Source: an uncultured Paracoccaceae bacterium (GTDB taxonomy: Bacteria; Pseudomonadota; Alphaproteobacteria; Rhodobacterales; Rhodobacteraceae). From it: DNA of 64,000 nt. Each line of letters begins with the position of its first letter. Within the stretch, counting starts at the first letter, position 1. The translations under genes were made by a program, and so were the position numbers. Shown here one piece after another: positions 33,532 through 43,148 of this stretch. Location of the stretch: positions 186,001 through 250,000 of the forward strand of contig CANNFE010000002.1 in NCBI GenBank assembly GCA_947503775.1, written 5' to 3'. The notes under the pieces were generated by a model. The model did no database searches. It was not told the origin of the DNA and saw only the letters and a list, made by a program, of their open reading frames with translations.

Positions 33532-35723
33532 TGCTTCGTTATCTTGCGATGATATGGTGCTGCCTCGCCGCCCTTCCGGCGCTCGGGCAGACGATTTCCG
33601 TTCGATCCGGGGAACACGAGAATTTCACCCGCCTCGTCTTCGACCGACCGCTCTCCACCGAATGGACGCTCGAGAAATCCGATCTCGGCCATGTCCTGCG
33701 CTTCGATCCGGCAACGTCGATCGAACTGCGCGGACTGTTCGAGCTGATCCCGAGGGAGCGCGTTCGCGACGTAAGGGCGGGCGAGGCCGAAGGAGAGGTG
33801 GAACTGATCCTGAACTGCGACTGCCGCGTCGAAGCCCGCCTTTACCGAGAGCGGTATCTGATCGTCGACACCTTCGATCCAGCCCAAGAGGACGGGGCCG
33901 CAATCACAGAGCAGGCAAGCGGGCCTGTCTTCCTTCGCCCCGGCCCGCCTATTTTGCCCATCGTCCTGCCGGATCGGCCAGCCCTGTCTGAACGGGCTGT
34001 GCCAGACGCGATGCCTCAGCCCGATCCCGCGGATACCGCTCTTCAAAGGCGCGTCGACGATGCCCGTGCGGATCTTCTGTCGAGCCTGTCACAGGGATCG
34101 CAGGATGGTCTGCTCGACTTCATCGATCCTCCGCCTGATGGTATGGGCGAGGGTCGTCCCGATCTTGCCGCGCGACCTCTGCCGCTGCCGGATATTCCGC
34201 ATCTTCTGCTGCGCTCGCAGACGGCCATCGAAACGGCCCGGCCCGAGGCGCCAAGACCTCCCTTGGCCTGCATCGACATCGCGTTGCTCGATATCGGCGG
34301 TTGGAGCACGGGGGACAGTTTCGAAGACCAGATCGGGATGCTGCGCCAGAAAGTCTATGGCGAATTCGATCGCACGGATCCCGAGGCGGCCAAGGCGCTC
34401 GCCCGACTTTATCTTCATTTCGGCTTCGGAGCGGAAGCGATGGAGATCGCGATGCTGCACGGGGATGGCAGCCCGCCCTGGATGGCCATCGACGCGATTG
34501 GTCACATCATGGATCACGACACGCCGCCCCCGTCCCCGCCGCCAGGCATAGAGGGCTGCGAGGGGGATCTCGCCCTGTGGCGGGCACTTTTTGATCCCGA
34601 GGATCTTCCAAGCCATCCGGACGACCGTCTGGCGCTGAAACGATCCGTTCTCACGCTGCCAAGTCACCTTCGCCAACGGCTTGGCGTGCTCGCCGCCAAC
34701 AGGTTTCTGGACGCGCAGGCCGCCGAGATTGCGAATGATCTTCTTGCGATCACCCGGCGCAACGCCGTCGATCAGGAAACCGGTGCCGTCATCCTCGGTG
34801 CCCAGGTCCAGGCTGCAAAAGGAAAGACCGAAGAAGCCACCGAAACGCTAGAGGTGCTGGCCGAAGATGATCCGCGTATGACGCCGCAGGCGATGCAGTC
34901 CCTCGTGCAGCTCAGGCTTGAAAAGAGTGAACCCATCACGGATGACGAGATCGACTTGCTTGAAACCATGCTCCACGAGTACCGGCCTACGCCCGACGCC
35001 CTTACGACGGTCCAGGCCTTGTCCGGCGCGCGTCTTTCCCGAAACGAGTACGAGATCGGTCTTGATCTGCTCGATCGCGAAGAGCCGCCTGCCGAGGTCG
35101 ATCGCGATCTTCGCTCGGCCTTGATAGGTGATGCCACAGTCGACGCCGGTGATGGCCTCTTCTTGCGACTTGTCTCGAGGGTTTCCGCCTCTGATTTGAC
35201 CGATAAGACGGCGAATGCCGTCGCTCAAAGGCTGATCGATCTACGCCTTCCTGACCTTGCAGCCCCGTTTCTCTTGCCGAACACGACCCGGACCGAGGCA
35301 GCAGATCGTCGATATCTGCGCGCTCAGGTTGCCGCACTTGCAGGGGATGTCGACAGCGCAGAAGAGCAACTGATCGGCCTCTCGAACGAGCGTGCCGTTT
35401 CGATCAGAAGACAAGCCCTGGGTAGCGGACCGGAGGCACCGGATGAACAAGCGGCCGATCTGCTATCCGCGGACCCGGACACCCTTTTCCGGGCGCGGGC
35501 CTGGGACAGGTTGGCTGTCCAATCGGAGGATGACTTCTTGCGGGAGGTCGGACGACTGGCTCGATTGCCGGATACCGTCGATGGTGCTGACCTGACCGAC
35601 CCAGCATCTCTTGAAGCGCGCGAGGCAGCCCTCGCGACGGCGCGCGACACACGGACAATGTTGCAAGGACTTCTGAGCCGAACGCAGCTTCCCGAAGACC
35701 GCTCGGACCGGCCTGAGCAATAA
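33528..35723 (+). CDS. Large periplasmic AMIN-like/repeat protein of the motility operon
   Basis: 731 aa, ATG overlapping the motA stop. Signal peptide MLRYLAMIWCCLAALPALG, then a beta-rich N-terminal domain (ISVRSGEHENFTRLVFDRPL, EVELILNCDCRVEARLYRER) that resembles AMIN-type peptidoglycan-binding modules. A Pro-rich linker follows, then a long helical region with TPR-like pairs (AKALARLYLHFGFGAEAMEI, AKGKTEEATETLEVLAEDDP, ALAGDVDSAEEQLIGLSNER). Position after motE and motA suggests a periplasmic motility factor in the niche held by MotC in rhizobia; no sequence identity to MotC is claimed. Confidence 0.75.
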   Translation: MMLRYLAMIWCCLAALPALGQTISVRSGEHENFTRLVFDRPLSTEWTLEKSDLGHVLRFDPATSIELRGLFELIPRERVRDVRAGEAEGEVELILNCDCRVEARLYRERYLIVDTFDPAQEDGAAITEQASGPVFLRPGPPILPIVLPDRPALSERAVPDAMPQPDPADTALQRRVDDARADLLSSLSQGSQDGLLDFIDPPPDGMGEGRPDLAARPLPLPDIPHLLLRSQTAIETARPEAPRPPLACIDIALLDIGGWSTGDSFEDQIGMLRQKVYGEFDRTDPEAAKALARLYLHFGFGAEAMEIAMLHGDGSPPWMAIDAIGHIMDHDTPPPSPPPGIEGCEGDLALWRALFDPEDLPSHPDDRLALKRSVLTLPSHLRQRLGVLAANRFLDAQAAEIANDLLAITRRNAVDQETGAVILGAQVQAAKGKTEEATETLEVLAEDDPRMTPQAMQSLVQLRLEKSEPITDDEIDLLETMLHEYRPTPDALTTVQALSGARLSRNEYEIGLDLLDREEPPAEVDRDLRSALIGDATVDAGDGLFLRLVSRVSASDLTDKTANAVAQRLIDLRLPDLAAPFLLPNTTRTEAADRRYLRAQVAALAGDVDSAEEQLIGLSNERAVSIRRQALGSGPEAPDEQAADLLSADPDTLFRARAWDRLAVQSEDDFLREVGRLARLPDTVDGADLTDPASLEAREAALATARDTRTMLQGLLSRTQLPEDRSDRPEQ

Positions 35724-35787
35724 CGAAATATCAACCTTGTTCAGTCCATGGTCGCCAAACTCTCCTGTCGAAGAGGCGCTTGTCAGA

Positions 35788-36483
35788 ATGGTCTTTCGCT
35801 CGTTCCAGTCGGCCCGACTGCCGCATCTGATTATCTGCCTTGCCTTGATCTGGCCGTCTCAGGGATGGTCGCTCACCGACGCGGATCAGTGCCGGCACGC
35901 TGCGATCCTGGCGGCGCGGACCCATGAGGTTCCGCAAGATGTCATGCTGGCAATCACTCTTACGGAAACGGGCCGAACCCACAACGGCTCTGCTGGTCCG
36001 TGGCCATGGACAGTCAATGTCGGGGGGCAAGGCCACTGGTTCGACAAAGAGGATGAGGCGCGCGCCTTTGTCTTCGGTCAGATCAAAGCGGGCGTCAGAA
36101 ATTTTGATATCGGTTGTTTTCAGATCAATCACCGTTGGCACGGCGAAAACTTCGCCTCGTTGGAGGAGATGTTCCAACCGATTGCCAACGCAGATTACGC
36201 TGCGAGATTTCTCAAGGATCTTCATCGCGAGATCGGAAACTGGTCAGGCGCGGCCGGTGCCTACCACTCCCGGACCGAGGAATTCGCGACCCGCTACCGC
36301 GCTCGCTTCGACACGATCCGCAAAGCGCTGAGCCCGGCACCCGATGTCGTCGCTGCCGCCGACATTGTCCCGCGGGCAGAGCCGCCGATCCGCCTCAACT
36401 CGTTTCCGCTGTTGAAAGGCGGCGCGCAAACCCGAGCGATCTCTCCCGGGTCCCTCTTTCGTGAAAAGCGGCTGGGCAAATGA
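35788..36483 (+). CDS. sltF: Flagellar lytic transglycosylase, SltF-like
   Basis: 231 aa from ATG 35788; an in-frame TTG at 35737 is possible. Signal peptide LPHLIICLALIWPSQGWS. SLT domain with the catalytic Glu in MLAITLTETGRTHNG, then VRNFDIGCFQINHRWHGENF and GNWSGAAGAYHSRTEEFATR. Rhodobacter SltF is a flagellum-specific muramidase that opens the wall for the rod; gene context supports the same role. The stop overlaps the flhA ATG. Confidence 0.88.
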   Translation: MVFRSFQSARLPHLIICLALIWPSQGWSLTDADQCRHAAILAARTHEVPQDVMLAITLTETGRTHNGSAGPWPWTVNVGGQGHWFDKEDEARAFVFGQIKAGVRNFDIGCFQINHRWHGENFASLEEMFQPIANADYAARFLKDLHREIGNWSGAAGAYHSRTEEFATRYRARFDTIRKALSPAPDVVAAADIVPRAEPPIRLNSFPLLKGGAQTRAISPGSLFREKRLGK

Positions 36484-38567
36484 CCGGCTTTTCCGTCGCA
36501 TCCCTGTTTCGCCCGACCATCCTTCTCGCGCTCGCCCTGATGGCGATCATCGTCATGATGATCCTGCCGATGCCCGCTTGGATCCTCGACATCGGTCTGG
36601 CCGCCAGTTTTGCGCTCGCGATCCTGATCTTTACCGTCACGCTTTTTATCGAACGGCCGCTCGATTTCTCGGCCTTCCCAACGATCCTTCTTGCCTCGCT
36701 GATGCTCCGGCTGTCGCTGAATGTGTCTTCGACAAAGCTCATCATCGGCGAGGGTCATACGGGAACCCGGGCCGCCGGTCAGGTCATCGAAGGCTTCGCG
36801 ATGTTCGTGATGGGCGGGTCGGTCTTTCTTGGGCTTGTCGTCTTTGGCGTGCTGCTGATCGTGAATTTCGTCGTGATCAACAAGGGCGCAACGCGCATGG
36901 CCGAAGTCGGAGCCCGCTTCGCCCTTGACGGAATGCCGGGAAAGCAGCTGGCCATCGACAGCGACGTGTCCGCAGGCGCGATCGATCACACGGAGGCGAA
37001 AGAGCGGCGCGCGACCGAACAGGCGGAAACGACCTTTTTCGGGTCACTCGACGGGGCTTCGAAATTCGTCAAGGGCGATGCGATCGCGGGGCTTCTAATC
37101 ACGCTTCTGAACCTCGTGATGGGCCTTATCATCGGAACGGTCATCCATGACATGCCGATCGGACAAGCCTTTGAAACCTATACAATTTTGACAGTAGGTG
37201 ACGGGCTGGTCTCTCAGATTCCGGCGGTCATCATCTCGATCGCCTCCGCGCTTTTGCTGGCGCGCGGCGGCGCCACCGGGGCAACCGACCTTGCCATCGT
37301 GTCGCAGCTGGGCAGACATCCCGCGGCTTTGGTGACTGTGGCCGTCCTGATGGTGCTTTTCGCGATGGTGCCCGGATTGCCGTTCCTCCCCTTTCTCGCC
37401 GGAGCATTGGTCTTGGGCGGATGCGCCTTTCTTGCGATGAAGGTGTCGGAGGACGCGCCCGACACGCCGGGGTCCGAGGAAGAAGACCCGTCGCCTGCGG
37501 TCTCGCGGTCAATGGGCGATGTCTTGGATCTTGACGACATCCATGTCGAATTCGCACCGGATCTCGTCGGGATGGTTCTGGATTCCGGGACGGGGCTCGA
37601 TGCGCGGATCACCAATATGCGCACCCATGTCGCTACCGAATATGGGGTTCTTCTGCCCGAGATCCGGCTGACCGACGATGCAGGACTTCCGGCGGGCACC
37701 TACGTCATCAAGGTTCAGGGCGTCGAGCAGGCTCGCGACACGCTGATGCCCAACCGCGTTCTTGCGCTGACCAACGGGCAGGCGCCACCGGGCCTTGACG
37801 GAGCGCCCACCGAGGAACCGGTCTACGGCGCCCCGGCCTTATGGATTTTCGAAGCGGATCAGGATGCGGCAGCGCTGGACGGATTAACGACGGTCCTTCC
37901 GACAGAGGTGCTTGCGACCCATCTGCTTGAAGTGATCAAGCGCAATTTCCCGCGCCTTCTGACCCTCAAATCCCTTCGCCGGTTGCTGGACGAGATGACC
38001 AGCCTGTCCGATCCGGCCCGGGCAGAGGCGAACCACAAGATGCTGGACGAGCTGATCCCGGACCGGATCACCGTCGACATCCTGCTGTCCGTTTTGCGCC
38101 TCTTGCTGGAGGAGCGGGTCTCGATCCGGAACCTGCCGCTCATTCTCGAGGCGACGGCCGAGGGCCGGTTGCTCCACGCTTCGGCCGAAGGCATCGCAGA
38201 GCATGTGCGCCAACGTCTGGGATTCCAGCTGGTCGCGGGAATGCGGCGTGATGACGGAACGATCCCCCTCGTGCAACTGGCGCCGGAATGGGAAGACACC
38301 TTCGCCTCTTATCAGTTGGAAACCGATCGCGGACCGGGAGAGGTCGCCTTACCCCCAGACGATTTCAACCGCCTGGCCAAATCCATCGCCGAACGCATCG
38401 CCGAAGCCAGCGAAGCGGGGATCTTTCCGGCTGTCGTCACCTCAACGCGCAGGCGGCGCTTCTTGCGAACCGTTATGACGGCCAAGGGAATCGCAAATCC
38501 GGTCCTGTCTTTCGAGGAGATCGGGATCGACGCGAGGCCATCGCTCGTCGGCCTTGTCCCCGCATGA
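36480..38567 (+). CDS. flhA: Flagellar export protein FlhA
   Basis: 695 aa. Eight membrane helices in the N-terminal half with the FHIPEP-region equivalents MLRLSLNVSSTKLIIGEGHT, GSVFLGLVVFGVLLIVNFVV and RFALDGMPGKQLAIDSDVSA, followed by a cytoplasmic docking domain (LPEIRLTDDAGLPAGTYVIK, ETVGRTVV-like region PTEVLATHLLEVIKRNFPRL). Core of the type III export gate. ATG overlaps sltF; its TGA overlaps fliR. Confidence 0.97.
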   Translation: MTGFSVASLFRPTILLALALMAIIVMMILPMPAWILDIGLAASFALAILIFTVTLFIERPLDFSAFPTILLASLMLRLSLNVSSTKLIIGEGHTGTRAAGQVIEGFAMFVMGGSVFLGLVVFGVLLIVNFVVINKGATRMAEVGARFALDGMPGKQLAIDSDVSAGAIDHTEAKERRATEQAETTFFGSLDGASKFVKGDAIAGLLITLLNLVMGLIIGTVIHDMPIGQAFETYTILTVGDGLVSQIPAVIISIASALLLARGGATGATDLAIVSQLGRHPAALVTVAVLMVLFAMVPGLPFLPFLAGALVLGGCAFLAMKVSEDAPDTPGSEEEDPSPAVSRSMGDVLDLDDIHVEFAPDLVGMVLDSGTGLDARITNMRTHVATEYGVLLPEIRLTDDAGLPAGTYVIKVQGVEQARDTLMPNRVLALTNGQAPPGLDGAPTEEPVYGAPALWIFEADQDAAALDGLTTVLPTEVLATHLLEVIKRNFPRLLTLKSLRRLLDEMTSLSDPARAEANHKMLDELIPDRITVDILLSVLRLLLEERVSIRNLPLILEATAEGRLLHASAEGIAEHVRQRLGFQLVAGMRRDDGTIPLVQLAPEWEDTFASYQLETDRGPGEVALPPDDFNRLAKSIAERIAEASEAGIFPAVVTSTRRRRFLRTVMTAKGIANPVLSFEEIGIDARPSLVGLVPA

Positions 38568-39334
38568 TCGAGGTTGATGCGGCGGTTCTTGATCTGTCCC
38601 GGCAGGGGCTCTTGATCGCTGTCGCCGTCTTTCTGAGGGTGGGCGCGATGATGGCGCTGCTTCCTGCGTTCGGAGAGCAGATGGTCCCGGTCCGTGTCCG
38701 TCTGGGCCTCGCCGTGGCATTTACCCTAATCGTCGCTCCGGCTGCGGCGCCGTATCTCGCCGAAGTGGGCGAGCTGCGTCTGCCACATTTCGGAACCGAG
38801 GCGTTGACCGGGCTCTTCTGGGGCGTCCTGCTGCGGTTGCTCGTCATGGCGCTCAGCATCGCGGGATCCATTGCCGCGCAGTCGACCTCTCTCTCCCAGA
38901 TCCTTGGCGGAGCTTCGGTCGAACCCCTGCCGGCGATGGGCCATCTGATGGTGATTGCAGGCCTGACCCTCGCCGTCATCCTTGGTCTGCATGTTCATCT
39001 TGCCGCGATGATGATCGAAACATATCAGATCACTCCGTTTGCCCGGCGTCTTGATGCCGATCTGGTGTCGAATATCGGTCTGTCCCATGTCCGCCGGGCC
39101 TTTTCTCTCGCCTTCTCACTCGCCGGTCCGTTCATCATCGCGTCCGTTCTCTACAATGTCGCGCTCGGCGTGATTAACCGGGCCATGCCGCAACTGATGG
39201 TCTCCTTCGTCGGCGCGCCAGCCTTGACGGCGGGCGGTTTGTTTCTGCTCTTCCTGACCTTGCCCTTCATCCTGACCGTATGGGTCGGAGCGTTGAACGG
39301 GTTTCTCGCAGCACCCTCGGATCTGCCAGTATGA
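38564..39334 (+). CDS. fliR: Flagellar export gate protein FliR
   Basis: 256 aa from ATG 38564 (ATGA with flhA). Membrane protein with AVFLRVGAMMALLPAFGEQM, VRVRLGLAVAFTLIVAPAAA, AAQSTSLSQILGGASVEPLP and INRAMPQLMVSFVGAPALTA, matching FliR. Forms the gate helix with FliP and FliQ. The frame is open upstream into flhA, but the coupled ATG fits family N-termini. Confidence 0.96.
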   Translation: MIEVDAAVLDLSRQGLLIAVAVFLRVGAMMALLPAFGEQMVPVRVRLGLAVAFTLIVAPAAAPYLAEVGELRLPHFGTEALTGLFWGVLLRLLVMALSIAGSIAAQSTSLSQILGGASVEPLPAMGHLMVIAGLTLAVILGLHVHLAAMMIETYQITPFARRLDADLVSNIGLSHVRRAFSLAFSLAGPFIIASVLYNVALGVINRAMPQLMVSFVGAPALTAGGLFLLFLTLPFILTVWVGALNGFLAAPSDLPV

Positions 39335-40404
39335 GCGACGACAGCGCTGAAAAGGAACATGAAGCCTCTCAGAAAAAGCTCGATGACGGGCGCAAGAAAG
39401 GCGAAATCCCGCGATCGGCGGATCTGACCATCGCCGGGTCCTATGGTGGATTTCTCTTGGCCTTGGTAACGATCGGTGCTGTTTCGTTGCAAGGTTTTGG
39501 CGCGACGCTGAGCATCCCGCTCGATCAGGCGGTGGAGCTTTCAGATCTGGTCTTTGCCGAAAGCGGCACGCCTCTTGTCGGCGGTTTGATCGCAAGGATC
39601 GCGTTGCACACTCTGCCATGGGTCGGGTTCGCGGCCGCACTTGCTCTTTTGGTTGTCGTCGCGCAGCGTAGCCTGGTCTTCGCGCCGACAAAGCTTGCGC
39701 CAAAGATGTCGCGGCTGTCCTTCATTCAAAACGCAAAGAACAAATTCGGACGGACCGGCCTGTTCGAGTTCGCGAAAAGCACGGCAAAACTGATCATTTT
39801 CTCGATCGCGCTCGGCGTCTTTCTTGTGTCGGAACGCATGCCCATCCTTCACTCCCCCTCGATGGAGCCGGCGCTTATTATGAGCTTGCTCGGGCGGGTG
39901 ATTATCGCCTTTCTGGCGATCGTTCTGGTCGTAGCGACCTGCATCGGCGCGCTTGATTTCTTTTTCCAGCGGGCGGAACACCTGAGAAAAAACAGGATGT
40001 CCCGCAAAGAGCTGATGGATGAAAGCAAGTCCTCTGACGGCGATCCGACGATGAAACAACGGCGCCGACAAAAGGCGTATGATCTTGCAACCAACAAGAT
40101 GCTGGCCGATGTGCCGACTGCGGATGTTATCGTGGTTAATCCAACCCATTATGCGGTCGCCCTTGCATGGAGCCGTGCGGATGGCAGCGCGCCGATATGC
40201 GTGGCCAAGGGCACTGACGAGATTGCGATGCGGATCCGCGAGATCGCCATGATGAATGGCATTCCGCTTCGGCATGATCCTCCGACCGCCCGGGCCTTGC
40301 ATGGATCGGTCGAGATCGGACAGCAGATTTCAAGAGACCACTATCGGGCCGTCGCGGCAGCGATCCGTTTTGCCGACCGCCTGAAAGGGAAAGGTTTGAC
40401 ATGA
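39331..40404 (+). CDS. flhB: Flagellar export switch protein FlhB
   Basis: 357 aa from ATG 39331 (ATGA with fliR). N-terminal ASQKKLDDGRKKGEIPRSAD, four membrane helices, then the cytoplasmic domain with the autocleavage motif NPTH in VIVVNPTHYAVALAWSRADG. Cleavage between Asn and Pro switches export from rod/hook to filament substrates. The stop overlaps the next gene's ATG. Confidence 0.97.
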   Translation: MSDDSAEKEHEASQKKLDDGRKKGEIPRSADLTIAGSYGGFLLALVTIGAVSLQGFGATLSIPLDQAVELSDLVFAESGTPLVGGLIARIALHTLPWVGFAAALALLVVVAQRSLVFAPTKLAPKMSRLSFIQNAKNKFGRTGLFEFAKSTAKLIIFSIALGVFLVSERMPILHSPSMEPALIMSLLGRVIIAFLAIVLVVATCIGALDFFFQRAEHLRKNRMSRKELMDESKSSDGDPTMKQRRRQKAYDLATNKMLADVPTADVIVVNPTHYAVALAWSRADGSAPICVAKGTDEIAMRIREIAMMNGIPLRHDPPTARALHGSVEIGQQISRDHYRAVAAAIRFADRLKGKGLT

Positions 40405-40760
40405 AAGCCAATCACGCCCGCATAAGAGACCTTGTCGATCTGACCGAGATGGCTTGGCAGGCCAAACAGGCCGAGCTGAAATCGATCCGAAGGCGAGAGC
40501 AGGTGGTGCGCGCGGCGCTCGAGGCATTGGATCATCGGATGAGGACGGCTTTCCGCCCGGAAGAAGAGTGTGGAGATACGGCCCTTTTAGCGCAGGCCGA
40601 TATGAACTGGCAGCGCTGGACCGAGCGGGAGAGGGCGCGGCTAAATACCGATCTGGCCCGGATCCTGGCAGAGGCGGCCGATGCAAAAGCGCGGATCAAG
40701 CAAACATTTGGGCGCCATCAAGTCATGCAAAAGCTTGTGGGTAAACTGGATCAGATCTGA
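40401..40760 (+). CDS. FliJ-like coiled-coil protein
   Basis: 119 aa, almost entirely helical and charged (RIRDLVDLTEMAWQAKQAEL, RREQVVRAALEALDHRMRTA, RARLNTDLARILAEAADAKA). Coupled to flhB by ATGA and last gene of the fliL-flhB operon. Size, coiled coil and company suggest a FliJ-type export stalk, but sequence similarity is too weak to be sure. Converges with the FliL-like gene, the ends overlapping by 10 bp. Confidence 0.6.
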   Translation: MKANHARIRDLVDLTEMAWQAKQAELKSIRRREQVVRAALEALDHRMRTAFRPEEECGDTALLAQADMNWQRWTERERARLNTDLARILAEAADAKARIKQTFGRHQVMQKLVGKLDQI

Positions 40761-41212
40761 ACGTCCTGGCGAACAATCTCGATAATCAGAACATCCCTCA
40801 CCGTAGAGCTGACCGCGTCCCGTGCGGCCGCCAAAAGATTGCGCCGCAGCGCTTCGAGCAAGTCGGTCTGGGTGAACGGGCCCTCGAACCCTCCCAGATT
40901 GGCATGTTCGAAGAGAACGCGCAAAAAGGCATCGCGGATCCGCGGCTCGCGGTCGTAGACGTCATTCTCGGCGCCTTCGTCGACTTCGAGACTGAGCGAC
41001 AGGACGACCAGCGAACGGACCGCACCGTCCACGACAACGGGTACGACGAACTGGTTGTTCAGTCTCGCAAAGACCGATGTCGCCGTTTCGTCCGGTGCAT
41101 CCGCCATCTCATCAGTCGATCTGGCCTCTGTCGCGGGCCTAAGCGTAAGGCCCGCGCCGACACCGGCACCGATGCCGATCAGCGCGAGCACCAGCGGTAA
41201 GATCAGTTTCAT
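40751..41212 (-). CDS. Second FliL-like basal-body protein
   Basis: 153 aa from ATG 41212 (MKLILPLVLALIGIGAGVGA), a membrane helix followed by a FliL-like domain: NNQFVVPVVVDGAVRSLVVL, LSLEVDEGAENDVYDREPRI and SSTVRDVLIIEIVRQDVQI. Distinct from fliL at 31196. It lies 10 bp after flgH in the flgB-to-flgH operon. Rhodobacteraceae often carry such a second protein; its role is not known. Confidence 0.8.
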   Translation of the reverse strand: MKLILPLVLALIGIGAGVGAGLTLRPATEARSTDEMADAPDETATSVFARLNNQFVVPVVVDGAVRSLVVLSLSLEVDEGAENDVYDREPRIRDAFLRVLFEHANLGGFEGPFTQTDLLEALRRNLLAAARDAVSSTVRDVLIIEIVRQDVQI

Positions 41213-41222
41213 CGCAGCGCCC

Positions 41223-41957
41223 TCAGAACGGCAAAAGGATATCGGCGACCTGCTGTCCGTATCGCGGTTGCTGAACATCGGTGATCTGACCCCGCCCGCC
41301 ATATGAAACGCGTGCCGATGCGATCTTGTCATAGCCGATTTCGTTCTGGCGAGTGATATCCTCGGGCCGGACAAAGCCGCTGACGAGAAGCTCGCGCACC
41401 TCGAAATTGACCCGCACCTCCTGGGTGCCCGCAATCGCGAGGACGCCGTTCGGCAAAACGTCGACGATCGTTGCGGCGACCCGGAGGGTCAGCTCTTCGT
41501 TTCGGCGCACCGATCCATCGCCGGTGCTGCTGCTGGAAGAGTTCAGATCCACGGCATCGGCCAGAGTTGCCCCTTCGGGAAGACGCGGATCCACGCGTTG
41601 CGGAATACCCAGCAGGCTTGGCACGGACAGGCTTTCGGATCCGCCGCGCGAGCGCTGGGTCGAATTCGAGATTTCGGCGCTGTCATCGATTTCGATCACA
41701 ACCGTCAGAATGTCGCCGCGTCCCATGGCCCGCCGGTCGCCCAAAAGTGACCGCGGCCCTCCTTCCCAAAGAGAGGCTTCGGCGACGGGTGGCGGCGCTA
41801 TGATCTCTTGGGGCAGGCCCGGGCTTAGCATGGCGGCATGTTCTGGGGAGGCGACAACCGGCGTCAGTTCAGGCGCGCGGCCCACGTTTTCGACCCGGGC
41901 GCAGGCCGCCACGAGAAGAAAACCCGAGAGGTAAAACAGTATATTAAGGGGAGACAT
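41223..41957 (-). CDS. flgH: Flagellar L-ring lipoprotein FlgH
   Basis: 244 aa. Lipobox LLVAAC, lipidated Cys at about residue 19. Body: LWEGGPRSLLGDRRAMGRGD, ILTVVIEIDDSAEISNSTQR, VLPNGVLAIAGTQEVRVNFE and VRPEDITRQNEIGYDKIASA, the family's conserved core. Forms the outer-membrane L ring. Its start overlaps the flgA stop by 14 bp. Confidence 0.96.
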   Translation of the reverse strand: MSPLNILFYLSGFLLVAACARVENVGRAPELTPVVASPEHAAMLSPGLPQEIIAPPPVAEASLWEGGPRSLLGDRRAMGRGDILTVVIEIDDSAEISNSTQRSRGGSESLSVPSLLGIPQRVDPRLPEGATLADAVDLNSSSSSTGDGSVRRNEELTLRVAATIVDVLPNGVLAIAGTQEVRVNFEVRELLVSGFVRPEDITRQNEIGYDKIASARVSYGGRGQITDVQQPRYGQQVADILLPF

Positions 41958-42357
41958 AGGCGATGCCCTTCTGGCTGATTTTGGCAGAGACCGTCGCTCT
42001 GGAAGACAGGTTCATCACGCGGATCACATCGCCCACACCGCCGCGGCCCAGCGACCGGCCTCCGGTGGTGATCGTCAGACCGCCGCTTTGAAAAACCAGA
42101 GGAACGATATCGTTGCGATCGATGATGGCCGGAGGCCCCACATCGGCAGGCCGGATCGGGCGGCCTGCATAAAGGGCCACTCGGGCCTCCATCCCGATGA
42201 CGAGGTCAAGGTGATCGGCCGCATCGCCTGCATCCATGGCGACCAGTTCGACATCGGCGGCCGAGATGATATCGGCCGCCCGGATCGTGCGCGTGGCAAC
42301 GACCGTGTCCGCGAAAGCGGGCGCCGCGAGGAAAAGAACAGCCAGAAACCGGATCAT
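41944..42357 (-). CDS. flgA: P-ring assembly chaperone FlgA
   Basis: 137 aa, a short-form FlgA. Signal peptide MIRFLAVLFLAAPAFA, then SAF-like TVVATRTIRAADIISAADVE, GMEARVALYAGRPIRPADVG and DIVPLVFQSGGLTITTGGRS. Periplasmic chaperone for FlgI. Its ATG overlaps the flgG stop (ATGA). Confidence 0.92.
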   Translation of the reverse strand: MIRFLAVLFLAAPAFADTVVATRTIRAADIISAADVELVAMDAGDAADHLDLVIGMEARVALYAGRPIRPADVGPPAIIDRNDIVPLVFQSGGLTITTGGRSLGRGGVGDVIRVMNLSSRATVSAKISQKGIAYVSP

Positions 42358-43139
42358 CGGATCTGCACCGTCGCGCCCAGCATCTGGTCGGCCGCGCTGA
42401 TCACCTTGGAGTTCAGCTCGTACCCGCGCTGCGCTTCGATCAGGTCGGTCACCTCCTTGACGGCATCGACCGAGCTGTCCTCGAGATAGCCCTGACGCAG
42501 CACGCCCAGGCCATCCTGCCCGGGGGTCGCGACAAGCGACGGACCCGAGGCGGGCGTTTCAAGAAAAAGGTTGCTTCCGATCGCCTCGAGACCGCGTGCA
42601 TTCGTAAATCCGGCAAGACTGAACTGCCCCAGACGTTCGGGTTCGACCCGGTCGTTGAACTGCGCGAAGACCTCGCCTTCGGCATTGATCGAGATCGATC
42701 TGGCATCGCGCGGGATCGTGATATCGGGGACGACAGGAAACCCGTCGGATGTCACGATCAGACCGTCACCGGTGCGTTTGAGGCCGCCGTCGCGGGTATA
42801 GGCCGCGCGCCCGTCGGGCAACGTGACTTCGAGATATCCTTCGCCTTCAATGGCCAGATCCAGATCGCCGCCAGTCGCGGAGAGCGCGCCTTGCGACAGG
42901 ATCATCGACACTGCCGTCGCCCGCACGCCGAGTCCCAGCTGAACCCCGGTGGGCAGAACCGTTCCGTCGGTCGCGTTGATCGTTCCGGGTCGCGCAAGCT
43001 GCTGATAATGCAGGTCCGCGAATTCGGCACGCCGGGCGTTATATCCCGTGGTCGTCATGTTGGCGAGGTTGTTGGAGATGACTTCCACCCGCGTTTGCTG
43101 GGCCGTCATCCCGGTCGCCGCAATTTTCAAAGCCCGCAT
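42354..43139 (-). CDS. flgG: Distal rod protein FlgG
   Basis: 261 aa. N-terminal rod motif KIAATGMTAQQTRVEVISNN LANM, central VQLGLGVRATAVS and FAQFNDRVEPERLGQFSLAG, C-terminal LIEAQRGYELNSKVISAADQ and MLGATVQIR. Usual length for FlgG. Between flgF and flgA in the minus-strand operon. Confidence 0.97.
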   Translation of the reverse strand: MRALKIAATGMTAQQTRVEVISNNLANMTTTGYNARRAEFADLHYQQLARPGTINATDGTVLPTGVQLGLGVRATAVSMILSQGALSATGGDLDLAIEGEGYLEVTLPDGRAAYTRDGGLKRTGDGLIVTSDGFPVVPDITIPRDARSISINAEGEVFAQFNDRVEPERLGQFSLAGFTNARGLEAIGSNLFLETPASGPSLVATPGQDGLGVLRQGYLEDSSVDAVKEVTDLIEAQRGYELNSKVISAADQMLGATVQIR

Positions 43140-43148
43140 CGGGACCTC

